A stretch of DNA of 47,651 nucleotides from an uncultured Collinsella sp. (GCA_938023905.1 CALJCO010000067.1:1-47651), one strand, 5' to 3'. Numbered from the stretch's first letter, positions 31,362 to 39,976 are shown. The notes: generated by a model not told the origin, from the letters alone. Translations and numbers: made by a program.

Positions 31362-32369
31362 CTAGCTATTAAGTTTGTTAATGTCGTCGTCAGTGATGGT
31401 GCCTTCCTGGCTGGACGATTTGTCCTCGGAGGATGCGGTCTCATTGTTGGAATCGGAGGACTCGCTGCCGGAGGATGCGGTCTCACTGGACTCAGAGTCG
31501 CCCGGCTGCACGTTAGCGCCCGAAACCGTCTTAGTGGTGAGGTCGTAGGGCATCCTGCCATACCAGACAGAGTGGACCGCCTCGAGCGTGCCGTCGGCCG
31601 TAATACCGTCGAGGGCATCGCTCACGGCACGGCACAGTTCGTCATTGGACGAGAGGCCCGCAACACCAAGCGTCGAGGGCGCCTCGAGCGAACCGGCATA
31701 GGAGACCTCGCTCATCAGGCGTGCAAGGTAGCCGCCGGCCGTGGAGTCGCAGATTACATAGTCGACCTCGCCGGACTCGAGCGCCTCAAAGCACTCGTTG
31801 ATGTTGGAGTAGGTCTTTTGGTTGGCGGCGATGCTCTGCTTAGCAAGCGCCTCCTGCGAGGCCGAGGACATCTGGACACCCAGAGTAGACGTGTTAAGGG
31901 TATCGGTGGAAACGCTTAGCGACCCACCATCGCTGGTTTTACCGAACACGGAAGCGGCATCGTACAGGCAGGTGCCGAGCGAGCTAACGTCCCCGTCCGT
32001 GGAGTTGATCTCGCCGATAAAGATATCAGCCTTTTTGTCGCCGAGCGCGGAACCTGCCGAGGACGCATCGACAAAGGCGACCTTAAGGCCCATGCGGCTT
32101 GCGAGGGCGCGGGCAGCATCGACTGCATACCCCGTAAGCTCGCCGTCGGCGCCCTGCATTGCCTGCGGCGCATCGGAAGTATCGAGGGCGACCGTCAGGG
32201 TTCCGGGAGTGACCAGGGCATCGTCCGACACCGCCGGCGTGACGGTCTCGTACTCGATCTGGTCGATCGTGGGAGTCGTGAACGTAGACAGCGGGTTGAA
32301 CGCGCATCCGCTCAGGCCCAAAACGGCAATGACCGCTGCGGTCCCAGCACCTAACCGAGCCGCGTGCAT
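31362..32369 (-). CDS. Solute-binding lipoprotein (amino-acid type, SBP family 3)
   Basis: A 335-residue extracytoplasmic binding protein. The N-terminus has a signal peptide ending in a lipobox (VLGLSGC), so it is lipid-anchored. The binding domain is family-3-like: TLTVALDTSDAPQAM, GYAVDAARALASRMGLKVAFVDA and a late VDYVICDSTAGGYLA block. The C-terminal 60 residues are Ser/Glu/Asp-rich and disordered (SESSETASSGSESSDSN). The start at 32369 is chosen for GAGGGG upstream and the signal-peptide length; an ATG at 32387 is also possible. No permease or ATPase gene is adjacent. Ligand unknown. Confidence 0.85.
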   Translation of the reverse strand: MHAARLGAGTAAVIAVLGLSGCAFNPLSTFTTPTIDQIEYETVTPAVSDDALVTPGTLTVALDTSDAPQAMQGADGELTGYAVDAARALASRMGLKVAFVDASSAGSALGDKKADIFIGEINSTDGDVSSLGTCLYDAASVFGKTSDGGSLSVSTDTLNTSTLGVQMSSASQEALAKQSIAANQKTYSNINECFEALESGEVDYVICDSTAGGYLARLMSEVSYAGSLEAPSTLGVAGLSSNDELCRAVSDALDGITADGTLEAVHSVWYGRMPYDLTTKTVSGANVQPGDSESSETASSGSESSDSNNETASSEDKSSSQEGTITDDDINKLNS

Positions 32370-32868
32370 CAAGCTGCCCCTCACCATGTCCACTACCCTG
32401 CCTTCTGTGTCGTATACGATCCGTGCGTTGCGCGGAATATCAGGTTGTTCCCACCAGCTGACCTGGTATTTGACCCCACACTTGCGCACCGGGGCGTTTG
32501 CTCGGGAGGCCGCAGCCACCTTCACGACTGGCCCGCTCGCCCGCGAGGCGGTATTGCCCCAAAGAAAGTAGAACGGACGGTGCGGCTTACATCTAGGACG
32601 CGCCATGATCGCGCCGCGCGCACGCGGTCGCTTACGTGGATCCCTTTGACCGCGTCTGTCTTGGACTAGGGCGGGCATTTCGTCCGTCCGCAACCACAGC
32701 CTGGTAGGAACGTAGCGCATTATAGCTAAGTTCAAGCTAAAGTTTAAGGTTAGGGGCGTCATTCGCATCGCGAGTACAGATTTCGCAGGTCGGAGTGGGC
32801 TATTCGTGCCCCTGTGAAGCCCGGAGCTCCCCTACGGTGAGTTCCGGGACACCCTTCTTAGGGTGCCG
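32370..32868 (-). other. Open in-frame extension upstream of the lipoprotein gene
   Basis: The reading frame of the lipoprotein gene stays open for about 130 codons upstream (to 32768). Part of it (KYQVSWWEQPDIPRNARIVY, then DTEGRVVDMVRG) has protein-like composition and runs straight into the signal peptide. A signal peptide cannot work from the middle of a chain, so I regard this as untranslated, or as a remnant or short leader. No ribosome site was seen at 32606 or 32768. The region probably contains the promoter. Confidence 0.35.
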
Positions 32869-33085
32869 TGGCCAAAAAATGGCAAATATGAGTACTGTCA
32901 CCAATTTAGTAACAGGCATTTTTGGCCTCTCGGACAGATTTTGCGCTCAGTGTCGCCAACCTGATGCTTAGTTATTCTACATTTGTTTATTATCTTCTTA
33001 CTTTATGACGCCTCCGAGTCCTAAATTCCTTGATTTTGCTGTTACTGATTTAGTGACAGTACTCATATTTGCCATATTTTGGCCA
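32869..33085. repeat. Inverted-repeat element, family B copy 1 (217 bp)
   Basis: Left arm 32869-32915 and right arm 33039-33085 (47 bases each) are inverted copies with about five differences. Each arm carries GGCAAATATGAGTACTGTCAC as its core, split here as GGCAAATATGAG + TACTGTCAC. Outer ends are TGGCCAAAA. The 123-base interior is AT-rich with no gene. A second left arm is at 47416-47462. It lies between the lipoprotein gene and the AbiEi-like gene. Confidence 0.87.
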
Positions 33086-33119
33086 GGGCATATGATTAAC
33101 CCCCTATTTTCGACGTGAA

Positions 33120-34229
33120 TTAGACCGGCTTAAGCCCAAAACACGCCCGCAGCGTGTTAAGCAACGCCTCTTGCTTCTTCCTGCGGGCATCGACACGATT
33201 CCGGTACCGCTTTCGCATACGCTGGTGGATGCGCCATGCGAGCGCTTCCATCGCTTCCATGTCACAGAGCATTTCGTTGTTGACCGTCGCGACCTCGATT
33301 CCCATAGTAATCAAGCCCGTGTTGCGCTTTTCATCATGGATACGTCCCCTCCGAGAGGAATGGCCCAGCTCACCGTTGTATTCCAGGTCAAACCGGGCTG
33401 CCTCTTGATACGCATCGCAAACTGCATGAGGCATCCCCGAGATTGCCTGCGCACGGTCATCGAACTCGACCTTGTAGTCGGTCTTAAAAGGTCCGCAGGC
33501 AAACCCGCCATAGGAAAACGGAAGCGAAAACAGGGCGAGCATGATGCACTCCATGGGCGAGAGCAGGTTTTCCGAAAGATAGGGACACAGACGCTGCAGC
33601 TGTTTGGCCACATTCCCCTTGCATGCCGCAAGGTAATCTGCCAGGCGATCGGGCGTCAGCACCGGCTCGACTTCAAAGTAGCCCACGTCTGCTGGCTGGT
33701 CCTTGTCCTTTGCAAGTTTATTCGTAACAGGCGAGGTGTAGGGAGGCAGATACTTCCCGCGATCGCTCAGTGAAATCTTGGAGCACAGCTCCTGGGCCAG
33801 GGCAAACGCCTGGATGCAGCCGACCTCGCGCGCAACGGCAACACAAAGGGCCTCGGGAGATAGGCTGTATACCCCCGGTTCCACCTCTAGAATCGAGCCA
33901 GCAGGCAACCCGGAGCATACGGACCAGCTCACGCCAAGAATGCGGCGGCGCTGTGCTGCAGACCCTACCAGCAAGCACAGATCTTCTTGCACCTCGCCAC
34001 TTTTGGCTCCAATTCGCACCAAGTCAGGAAGATAGATATCCTCGGTCGAGGGCGACGACGTGCGCAGCACACGGCGCTCTTCATCGGGATTAAGGTCCTT
34101 CCAGCTGATATAGCCCATCTGCCGGCGCTCGGCGCGCATCATGCGCAGCGCTGAAGCGCCTGTTAGGATTACGGAAGCCGCTAGCTGTTCGCCTGTCGGC
34201 TCGTTGCGCCGCTCAATCTTCACTGCCAC
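33120..34229 (-). CDS. AbiEi/DUF559-like protein of unknown function
   Basis: A 369-residue protein. The central part (PAGSILEVEPGVYSLSPEAL, then CVAVAREVGCIQAFALAQEL) resembles the AbiEi-antitoxin-like proteins frequent in Coriobacteriia. The C-terminal part (FDLEYNGELGHSSRRGRIHD, then EKRNTGLITMGIEVATV) has the strand-turn pattern of DUF559/Vsr-type PD-(D/E)XK nuclease folds, though a catalytic Lys is not obvious. The proposed GTG start at 34229 lies just after the comF stop, behind AGGGG; an ATG at 34268 would overlap comF by 29 bases. No AbiEii-type toxin gene is adjacent. Function is not established. Confidence 0.65.
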   Translation of the reverse strand: MAVKIERRNEPTGEQLAASVILTGASALRMMRAERRQMGYISWKDLNPDEERRVLRTSSPSTEDIYLPDLVRIGAKSGEVQEDLCLLVGSAAQRRRILGVSWSVCSGLPAGSILEVEPGVYSLSPEALCVAVAREVGCIQAFALAQELCSKISLSDRGKYLPPYTSPVTNKLAKDKDQPADVGYFEVEPVLTPDRLADYLAACKGNVAKQLQRLCPYLSENLLSPMECIMLALFSLPFSYGGFACGPFKTDYKVEFDDRAQAISGMPHAVCDAYQEAARFDLEYNGELGHSSRRGRIHDEKRNTGLITMGIEVATVNNEMLCDMEAMEALAWRIHQRMRKRYRNRVDARRKKQEALLNTLRACFGLKPV

Positions 34230-34239
34230 AAAACCACCC

Positions 34240-35046
34240 CTACCAAACACGTGCGATAGCAAGGCCATCGACTGCCGCAGCGCCGGCACGCTTGAGCTCC
34301 GCCGAGGCTGCTGCCATGGTCGCGCCCGTGGTGATAACGTCATCGATAAGCAGTAGACGGCGGCCGCGCACGTCCTCAACCGTCTCGTACATGCCTTGGG
34401 CACGCTCGCGACGCTCCTCACGACCGAGTTCGCGCTGGTCGCCATGCCCGTACTTGACGAGAGCATCGAGCAGGGGAACACCCGACAGCTCGCAAAATGG
34501 ACGCGCAATAGCCTCCATATGATCAAAGCCACGCCGCCGAAACGCTGCCGCCGTCGCGGGCACAAACACCACCGCATCCGCACCGGACAGCACACCTCCT
34601 AAGCGTTCGGGCGCTACGACCTGGGCATGCAGGGCAGTGTCGTAGAGCAGCTCCGCCAGATACGGCGCCAGGCGTCGCTCGCCCGCGTCCTTGTACGCTT
34701 TAATGATGCGCGGCAGCGGATGCGCATAGACGGAGCACGCCAGGCAGCGGTCGAGCGCCTCCGCCATTGCCGAGGACGTGCCCTCGACCGAACACTCAGT
34801 GCACAGCAAATCCCCAAACGGGGCGCCGCATCGGGTACAGCTATGACGTGGGTCGATGAGCGTGAGCGCGGCCAGGCAGTCTTGGCAAATAAGCGCACCG
34901 GCGCGCTCGCAGCCGGCACATCGTGTTGGCGACAATGCCTCGAGTGCCTCGCGTGCCGCCCGCTCGGCAAACGGCAGCAATTCGTCCGCAAACGGTAGGG
35001 CGCCGGCACCCTGCAGACGGCTCAATTTGTTCAGATGGCTCTTCAA
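34240..35046 (-). CDS. comF: ComF-family phosphoribosyltransferase-like protein
   Basis: A 268-residue cytoplasmic protein. The N-terminal zinc ribbon pairs (CAGCERAGALICQDC near residues 43-57 and CTRCGAPFGDLLCTEC near 71-86) are typical of ComF. The C-terminal domain is a type I phosphoribosyltransferase fold with the PRPP-binding motif LLLIDDVITTGATM (about 231-244) and a PATAAAFRRRGFDHM loop. ComF family proteins act in DNA uptake in naturally competent bacteria; whether this host is competent is unknown. Located downstream of ricT after a terminator-like hairpin. Confidence 0.92.
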   Translation of the reverse strand: MKSHLNKLSRLQGAGALPFADELLPFAERAAREALEALSPTRCAGCERAGALICQDCLAALTLIDPRHSCTRCGAPFGDLLCTECSVEGTSSAMAEALDRCLACSVYAHPLPRIIKAYKDAGERRLAPYLAELLYDTALHAQVVAPERLGGVLSGADAVVFVPATAAAFRRRGFDHMEAIARPFCELSGVPLLDALVKYGHGDQRELGREERRERAQGMYETVEDVRGRRLLLIDDVITTGATMAAASAELKRAGAAAVDGLAIARVW

Positions 35047-35049
35047 GAC

Positions 35050-35085
35050 ACAACCCTCCCTACGTTCGGTCGCAGGGAGGGTTGT
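35050..35085 (-). terminator. Hairpin after ricT
   Basis: ACAACCCTCCCT (35050-35061) pairs perfectly with 35074-35085 around a 12-base loop. No U-run follows on the minus strand, and comF starts 3 bases further. It may be a weak terminator or may regulate comF. Confidence 0.6.
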
Positions 35086-35148
35086 TGATTCAGCGCTATG
35101 GTACCCCGATGCGCTCGGGGCAAGGCGGGCTAAATCCGCTCGCGGGCG

Positions 35149-36849
35149 TTATTCGCCGGCGGGCGGTTGTGGTGCGGACGAAGACGGGGTCGAGCCCTCG
35201 CCACCATCCTGGCGCGGCTTGCGGGAACGGCGCCGGCGACGGCGCTTTTGACCCTGGTCGGCCGAGCCCTCGCCACCGCGATCCTCGCGCGGCTCGCGCT
35301 CGTCGCGAGCGGCGCCACGCGAAGCCTTAGCAGCCGCTCCCCCGCCATCTCCGGGACGACGGCGCGTGACCTTGACCTCGCCATCCGAGACCTGATCGGC
35401 CACGGAGGGCACTGAGGGCTTCTGTTGCGCGCCCGAGGAATGGCGACGGCGCGGACGCGGCGCGCGCTCCTCCTCGCCACGTGACTTGCCGCCCTTGTCG
35501 GCAGGCGTATCGGAGGCCGAGGGGCCCTTGGAAGCGGCACCAGCCTCGCGAGCAGCTGCGGCGCGGAAGGCGTCCTCGCGCTCCTCGCTCGACAAATGAC
35601 GGCGGCGACGACGCGTGGGGTTCATGCCACCGCCGCGATTCTGCTGCTGGGGCTGCTGAACCTCGCGCTCGCGAGAGGCGTTCTTGCCCGCGGCTGCAGC
35701 CTCGGTAGAATCGCCCGAGCCCGCGCGCTTGCGACGACGACGGCCACCGGCGGCCTCCTCGGCCTCGGGTGCCTCGGCCTTGCCGCGGCCCTTTCCACGG
35801 CCACGGCCCTCGACCTGGCTCTGAGCAGCGCGGGTATCGGAATCGGCATCGCGACGACGGCGCTTGGGCATCGACGTGCCGGCAAGACGGTCGGCGCTCG
35901 ACAGACCATCGCCCACGTCGACGCCGTTCTCGCGATCGAGCTCCATGAGCGCCAGGCGCATCTCGGGCGACTCGATGCGCTCGAGCACGTCGCGCGTCAC
36001 GCAGTCGGGGCGGCAGTTGCAGCCCTGCTCGGCGGCCTTCTTTTTGCAGCCCTCCGAGCACGTCATATCGGCCAGGTTGACCTTAAAGACTTTGCCGTTC
36101 TCCAGGCGCAGCACCAGCTGCTCACGCGGCGTGTCATATTCCTGAATACGCGCCTTGCCAAGCGGCGTATCGATGAGCGTCTTCTTTTTGGGCGCACGGC
36201 TCTTAAAGTCCTTGTACGCCTCGAACTCATAGCGCAAGCAGCACATCAGGCGGCCGCACACGCCGCTGATTTTGGACGAGTTGAGCGGCAGGTCCTGCTC
36301 TTTTGCCATGCGGATCGAGACGGGCTCAAACTGTCCGCCAAAGCGCGTGCAGCAGAGCTCCTGTCCGCATTGGGCATAGCCGCCCACCAGGCGGGTCTCG
36401 TCGCGCACGCCGATCTGGCGCATGTCGACGCGAATGTGCAGCGTCGAGGACAGATCCTTGACGAGCTGGCGAAAATCGACGCGCTCCTCGGCCGCAAAGT
36501 AGAACACGGCCTTCTCGCCGCCAAACAGGTACTCGACGCCGACCGGCTTCATCTCGAGGTCGAGCTCTTTGACCAGACGGCGGAAATCGACCATGGCCTC
36601 GTCGCCCTGGATGGCAAGATCGTCGGCAAGCTGCAGGTCAATGTCGCTCGCCACGCGCAGCACGGGCTTGAGCGGCTGACCGATCTCGTCTTGCGGCACC
36701 TCGAAGGGATCGGCCGTAACCAAGCCGATCTCGGTTCCGCGCTCGGTGGAGCAAATGGCATAATCGGCCTCGAGGATATCCAGGTCCTGCGGGTCAAACC
36801 ACAGGTCGCGCGAGGCGTAGGTAAACTTAACGGGTACGACTAACGGCAT
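35149..36849 (-). CDS. ricT: RicT-like PSP1-domain protein with long basic tail
   Basis: RicT (YaaT) is part of the RicAFT complex that helps RNase Y process mRNA in Bacillus. Residues 1-280 hold the PSP1 domain: VPVKFTYASRDLWFDP, GTEIGLVTADPFEVP, GGYAQCGQELCCTRFGG, SGVCGRLMCCLRYEFEAYKD and a Cys cluster (CSEGCKKKAAEQGCNCRPDC), consistent with the Fe-S ligands known in RicT. Usual length is about 275; here 566. From about 330 on there is a disordered tail rich in Arg, Gly and Ser (RRRRSRKPRQDGGEGS). It follows holB with a 10-base overlap. The tail could bind RNA or ribosomes; that is inference. Confidence 0.85.
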   Translation of the reverse strand: MPLVVPVKFTYASRDLWFDPQDLDILEADYAICSTERGTEIGLVTADPFEVPQDEIGQPLKPVLRVASDIDLQLADDLAIQGDEAMVDFRRLVKELDLEMKPVGVEYLFGGEKAVFYFAAEERVDFRQLVKDLSSTLHIRVDMRQIGVRDETRLVGGYAQCGQELCCTRFGGQFEPVSIRMAKEQDLPLNSSKISGVCGRLMCCLRYEFEAYKDFKSRAPKKKTLIDTPLGKARIQEYDTPREQLVLRLENGKVFKVNLADMTCSEGCKKKAAEQGCNCRPDCVTRDVLERIESPEMRLALMELDRENGVDVGDGLSSADRLAGTSMPKRRRRDADSDTRAAQSQVEGRGRGKGRGKAEAPEAEEAAGGRRRRKRAGSGDSTEAAAAGKNASREREVQQPQQQNRGGGMNPTRRRRRHLSSEEREDAFRAAAAREAGAASKGPSASDTPADKGGKSRGEEERAPRPRRRHSSGAQQKPSVPSVADQVSDGEVKVTRRRPGDGGGAAAKASRGAARDEREPREDRGGEGSADQGQKRRRRRRSRKPRQDGGEGSTPSSSAPQPPAGE

Positions 36850-37967
36850 TTCAGTGCCTTCCTGATATCGAACAGCATGACCTCGATGGCCAGCTGGGGA
36901 GTAACGTTTCCGGCGATGTTGCGCTCGGCGGTCGCGACCGCCTCGAGCGCCTGGGTGGCACCCGCAACATTGGTCGCGGCGGCAAGCCGACCGATCGTGT
37001 CGCGCACATCCTCGTTCACCACGTCGGCTGCCTCGTCCTGAAGTGTCAGCAGCACGTCGCGCATGAGCGTCCGCGCGCTCGCCAGCGCTTCCATGATACC
37101 CGAACGCTCGCGCGCGTTGAGTTCGCGCTTGTTGCGGTCCTCAAGCTGCTTCAATGCTCCACGCGACAGGTAGTCGGCGTTTTGCTCGAGTACCTTTTCC
37201 TGCGTGGACTTGACCTCGGCGAGCGGCGCCTTAACGGCGACGATGAGCGACTTGGCGCGACTGAGCACGTCGGCCTCGTCGGCGGCAATGAGTGAGTCGA
37301 TGGCACGGACCATCTGACGGCGGGCGTCTTGGCGCTCGGCGCTCTTAAGAAACTCGATGCCGCGTGTGGGGCTTCCCGCCACGGCGACCGCCATGCGGCA
37401 ACGCGCAGGGTCCTGACCGGTGGCGCGGCTCACGGCCTGCGCGGCGGCGGCGGGCGATACCAGCCGAAACGGCACGCACTGGCAACGACTCACGATAGTG
37501 GGCAGCATCACGTCGGCCGAGGTACCCAACAGGATGAACATGACGCCCTCGGGCGGCTCCTCGAGCGTTTTGAGCAGCGCGTTGGCGGTATTGGCGCGCA
37601 GCTGCTCGGCACGGTCGATGATGTAGACCTTTGCCTTGGCGCGGATGGGCGCCAGCGGCACGTCATCGAGCAGCTCGCGGGTCTGGGCAATGAGGTAACC
37701 CGTGGCGCTCTCGGGCGTGTAATAGTGCACGTCGGGGTGCGTATGGCGGGCGACGCGCACGCAGCTGTCGCATGCGCCGCAGCCGTCCTGCTCGCACAGG
37801 AAGGCTTGGGCGAGCGCCCACGCGGCGTCGAGCTTGCCGGCACCGGGAGCGCCCAAAAACAGGTAGGCGTGCGATGCGCGGCCGCTAGCAACGGCGTTGG
37901 TCAAAAAATCGCGCACGCGCTGTTGGGTGTCGAGCTTGGCCAGCAGGCTTGTCTGAGCGGGGGCCAT
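36840..37967 (-). CDS. holB: DNA polymerase III delta' subunit
   Basis: A clamp-loader subunit. The 375-residue protein has the AAA+ type nucleotide region AYLFLGAPGAGKLDAAWALAQAF and a zinc-module CEQDGCGACDSCVRVARHTHPDV (about 70-92), followed by the sensor region VYIIDRAEQLRANTANALLKTLEEPPEG and TIVSRCQCV. Unlike full ATPases the Walker A Lys is followed by L, as is usual in delta'. The start at 37967 follows the tmk stop directly. Operon tmk-holB-ricT is widespread in Gram-positive bacteria. Confidence 0.92.
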   Translation of the reverse strand: MAPAQTSLLAKLDTQQRVRDFLTNAVASGRASHAYLFLGAPGAGKLDAAWALAQAFLCEQDGCGACDSCVRVARHTHPDVHYYTPESATGYLIAQTRELLDDVPLAPIRAKAKVYIIDRAEQLRANTANALLKTLEEPPEGVMFILLGTSADVMLPTIVSRCQCVPFRLVSPAAAAQAVSRATGQDPARCRMAVAVAGSPTRGIEFLKSAERQDARRQMVRAIDSLIAADEADVLSRAKSLIVAVKAPLAEVKSTQEKVLEQNADYLSRGALKQLEDRNKRELNARERSGIMEALASARTLMRDVLLTLQDEAADVVNEDVRDTIGRLAAATNVAGATQALEAVATAERNIAGNVTPQLAIEVMLFDIRKALKCR

Positions 37968-37968
37968 G

Positions 37969-38652
37969 TTACTCGGCCTCCTTGGCAAGCGCGGCGGCGA
38001 CGGCATCTTGCGGAATGTCGAGACCGTACGCGCGAACCTGTTCGACCGTCTTCTCGAAGACTTCCTCGATGGTCGCGGTGGCGTCGATGAGCTTTACGCG
38101 GGCGGGTTCCTCGGCAGCAATTGCGCAAAAGCCCTGGTAGACACGCTCCTGGAATGCCATGCCTTTTGCCTCCATGCGATCTGCCGCGCCACGGGCGGCC
38201 ATGCGCAACGCCGCCTGCTCGGGCGTGATGTGGTAGACGAGTGTGAGCGCCGGGTGCGTACCGGCGACGGCCAGGTTGTTGGCATCGCGCACCATCTGGC
38301 GATCGAGGCCGTCGGCAAACGCCTGGTAGCAGGTTGTGGAATCGTAGAAGCGGTCACACAGTACCACATTGCCGACAGCAAGGGCGGGTGCGATGACCTC
38401 GTGCACCAACTGGGCGCGCGCTGCCTCGTAGAGCAGCAACTCGCAGGTGTCGCCCATCGCCGTATTGGCGGGGTCGAGCAACAGAGCACGGATCTTTTCG
38501 CTGATGGCAGTGCCGCCCGGTTCGCGCAGGCTCACAACCTGGTGGCCAGCGAGCTCGAGCGCACGGGCGAGCAGGTGCGCCTGCGTGGACTTGCCGGCAC
38601 CGTCGACGCCCTCGAGCGTGATAAAGCTATGTTGAGCAGGCTCAAAAGCCAT
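37969..38652 (-). CDS. tmk: Thymidylate kinase
   Basis: It phosphorylates dTMP to dTDP. The 227-residue protein has the P-loop LEGVDGAGKSTQ, the DR-type REPGGTAISEKIRALLL block (dTMP binding), VVLCDRFYDSTTCYQ and the lid region RGAADRMEAKGMAFQERVYQGF. The lid has no R-rich P-loop Arg, so it looks like type II. Length is slightly above the usual 205-215, with extra C-terminal residues (DAVAAALAKEAE). First gene of the tmk-holB-ricT operon; upstream lies the family D inverted repeat. Confidence 0.95.
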   Translation of the reverse strand: MAFEPAQHSFITLEGVDGAGKSTQAHLLARALELAGHQVVSLREPGGTAISEKIRALLLDPANTAMGDTCELLLYEAARAQLVHEVIAPALAVGNVVLCDRFYDSTTCYQAFADGLDRQMVRDANNLAVAGTHPALTLVYHITPEQAALRMAARGAADRMEAKGMAFQERVYQGFCAIAAEEPARVKLIDATATIEEVFEKTVEQVRAYGLDIPQDAVAAALAKEAE

Positions 38653-38755
38653 GGGCGCAGCCCCTTCCTACAAGGCGCGTAAATGCGAGTTACAGCAACC
38701 AAGCCATGATACCCCAGTGCTCGGCACGTCCCCAATGGCTAAAGGCGCCTTTCCA

Positions 38756-38824
38756 AAGTTGCGGTGAAATAGGGACTGATTGAAGCTCTGAGACCGCCAA
38801 ACAGTCCCTATTTCACCGCAACTT
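38756..38824. repeat. Inverted repeat, family D (23-bp perfect arms)
   Basis: A perfect 23-base stem (38756-38778 and 38802-38824; AAGTTGCGGTGAAATAGGG begins the left arm) with a 23-base loop. It lies in the 240-base gap between the divergent tmk and zinc-ribbon genes, where their promoters should be. No gene is inside. Confidence 0.85.
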
Positions 38825-38892
38825 ATGATGGGGAATTTTGGATGCTGGGTATAATCGTCGTATTGCATTGAAATGTGGCGAAAGGAGTGGCA

Positions 38893-39876
38893 ATGTCTCG
38901 GTATTGCGCCTCGTGCGGCAAGCGTCTTGCAGATGATGCCAAGTTCTGCACCTCGTGCGGTGCACCCGTTGAGCAAACAGCCGCGAGCGATAGCCAGCCC
39001 GCTTTTGAGCAGACCGGCTCCCTTGATACGCCGCAAGCCAAGGCGGATGACTCCCTCGCCTATAGCCCCGACCCCGCCGCAAGGACCGAGGCCGTCGAGA
39101 CCACGCAGCGCATACCCGTCGCGAGCGGCTCGCCCCAACAGCAGCCGGTTCCCGCATACGTGCCCGCTTCGCCAAAGACCCCCGCTTCCAAAAAGAGCGG
39201 CACCGGGCCGCTTATCGCCGTTATCGTTGTGCTGGTGGCGATCATCATCGCCCTGGTCATCTTCTTTGCAATCAGACCGTTCGACAACGCCGCCACGCAG
39301 ACGACTGCCGAGGTAGCTAAGCTGCACCATGACGTCGACGACGATGGCCTAAAGCCTCTCGGCGATCCCAACAGCCTGTACGACGATGATGACGATGACG
39401 ACGAGGATGGCGGCGAAGCAACGCTCTCTGAGCAGAACCTCTACCGTCGCCTGAGCGAGTACTACGACCTGCTCGAAGACCTCGACAACTACGTCCGTGG
39501 CTGCGCGCAGAACTTCAACGGCAGCTATCTGGAAGAGGATCGAACCACCCGTCAAAATCTCGCCGACGTCGCCGAGCGCACAGAGGACACCATCGAGCAG
39601 TATTACGACATCGTCGAGGACCTGGACGTCCCGACGAGCTCTAAGAACTACAGCTCCTGGAAAGACATCGTTGCCCTGTACGACGACCTGGATCACCGCA
39701 TTGACGCAATCTGTGATGCCTGGGAGATCAGCCTGAAATACGCCAAGCCCGAGGACCACAAGAATGAGATCGTGGCTCCGCTGTCACGCGACAACGTGGC
39801 GGGCACCAATGACAATAAGTACCGCTTAGACTTTGAGGAGCGCTATCCCGGCGCCAAACCTGTCGAGGTGAACTAG
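38893..39876 (+). CDS. Zinc-ribbon membrane protein
   Basis: The 327-residue protein starts with a zinc ribbon (CASCGKRLADDAKFCTSCG, residues 5-23), then a Pro/Gln/Ala-rich disordered linker to about 100, one membrane helix (about 106-128, GPLIAVIVVLVAIIIALVIFF) and an extracytoplasmic part. After the helix an acidic run (DDDDDDDEDGG) leads into a helical domain rich in Tyr/Asp (YYDLLEDLDNYVRGC). The zinc ribbon is cytoplasmic. The function is unknown; such zinc-ribbon-plus-membrane-helix proteins are common in Coriobacteriia. AAAGGAG seven bases before the ATG fixes the start. Confidence 0.8.
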   Translation: MSRYCASCGKRLADDAKFCTSCGAPVEQTAASDSQPAFEQTGSLDTPQAKADDSLAYSPDPAARTEAVETTQRIPVASGSPQQQPVPAYVPASPKTPASKKSGTGPLIAVIVVLVAIIIALVIFFAIRPFDNAATQTTAEVAKLHHDVDDDGLKPLGDPNSLYDDDDDDDEDGGEATLSEQNLYRRLSEYYDLLEDLDNYVRGCAQNFNGSYLEEDRTTRQNLADVAERTEDTIEQYYDIVEDLDVPTSSKNYSSWKDIVALYDDLDHRIDAICDAWEISLKYAKPEDHKNEIVAPLSRDNVAGTNDNKYRLDFEERYPGAKPVEVN

Positions 39877-39934
39877 TCGCATGCGACGTTCTCAAACGAC
39901 TAGTCATTAAAGAACGTCCCCAATGACTGCCTAG

Positions 39935-39976
39935 AAAATGAGCGAGGATCGCGGGGTCCTCGCTCATTTTTGTTTT
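39935..39976. terminator. Bidirectional intrinsic terminator
   Basis: AAAATGAGCGAGGA (39935-39948) pairs perfectly with TCCTCGCTCATTTT (39957-39970), followed by TTGTTTTGG on the plus strand. It serves the zinc-ribbon gene and the convergent topoisomerase gene. Confidence 0.9.
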
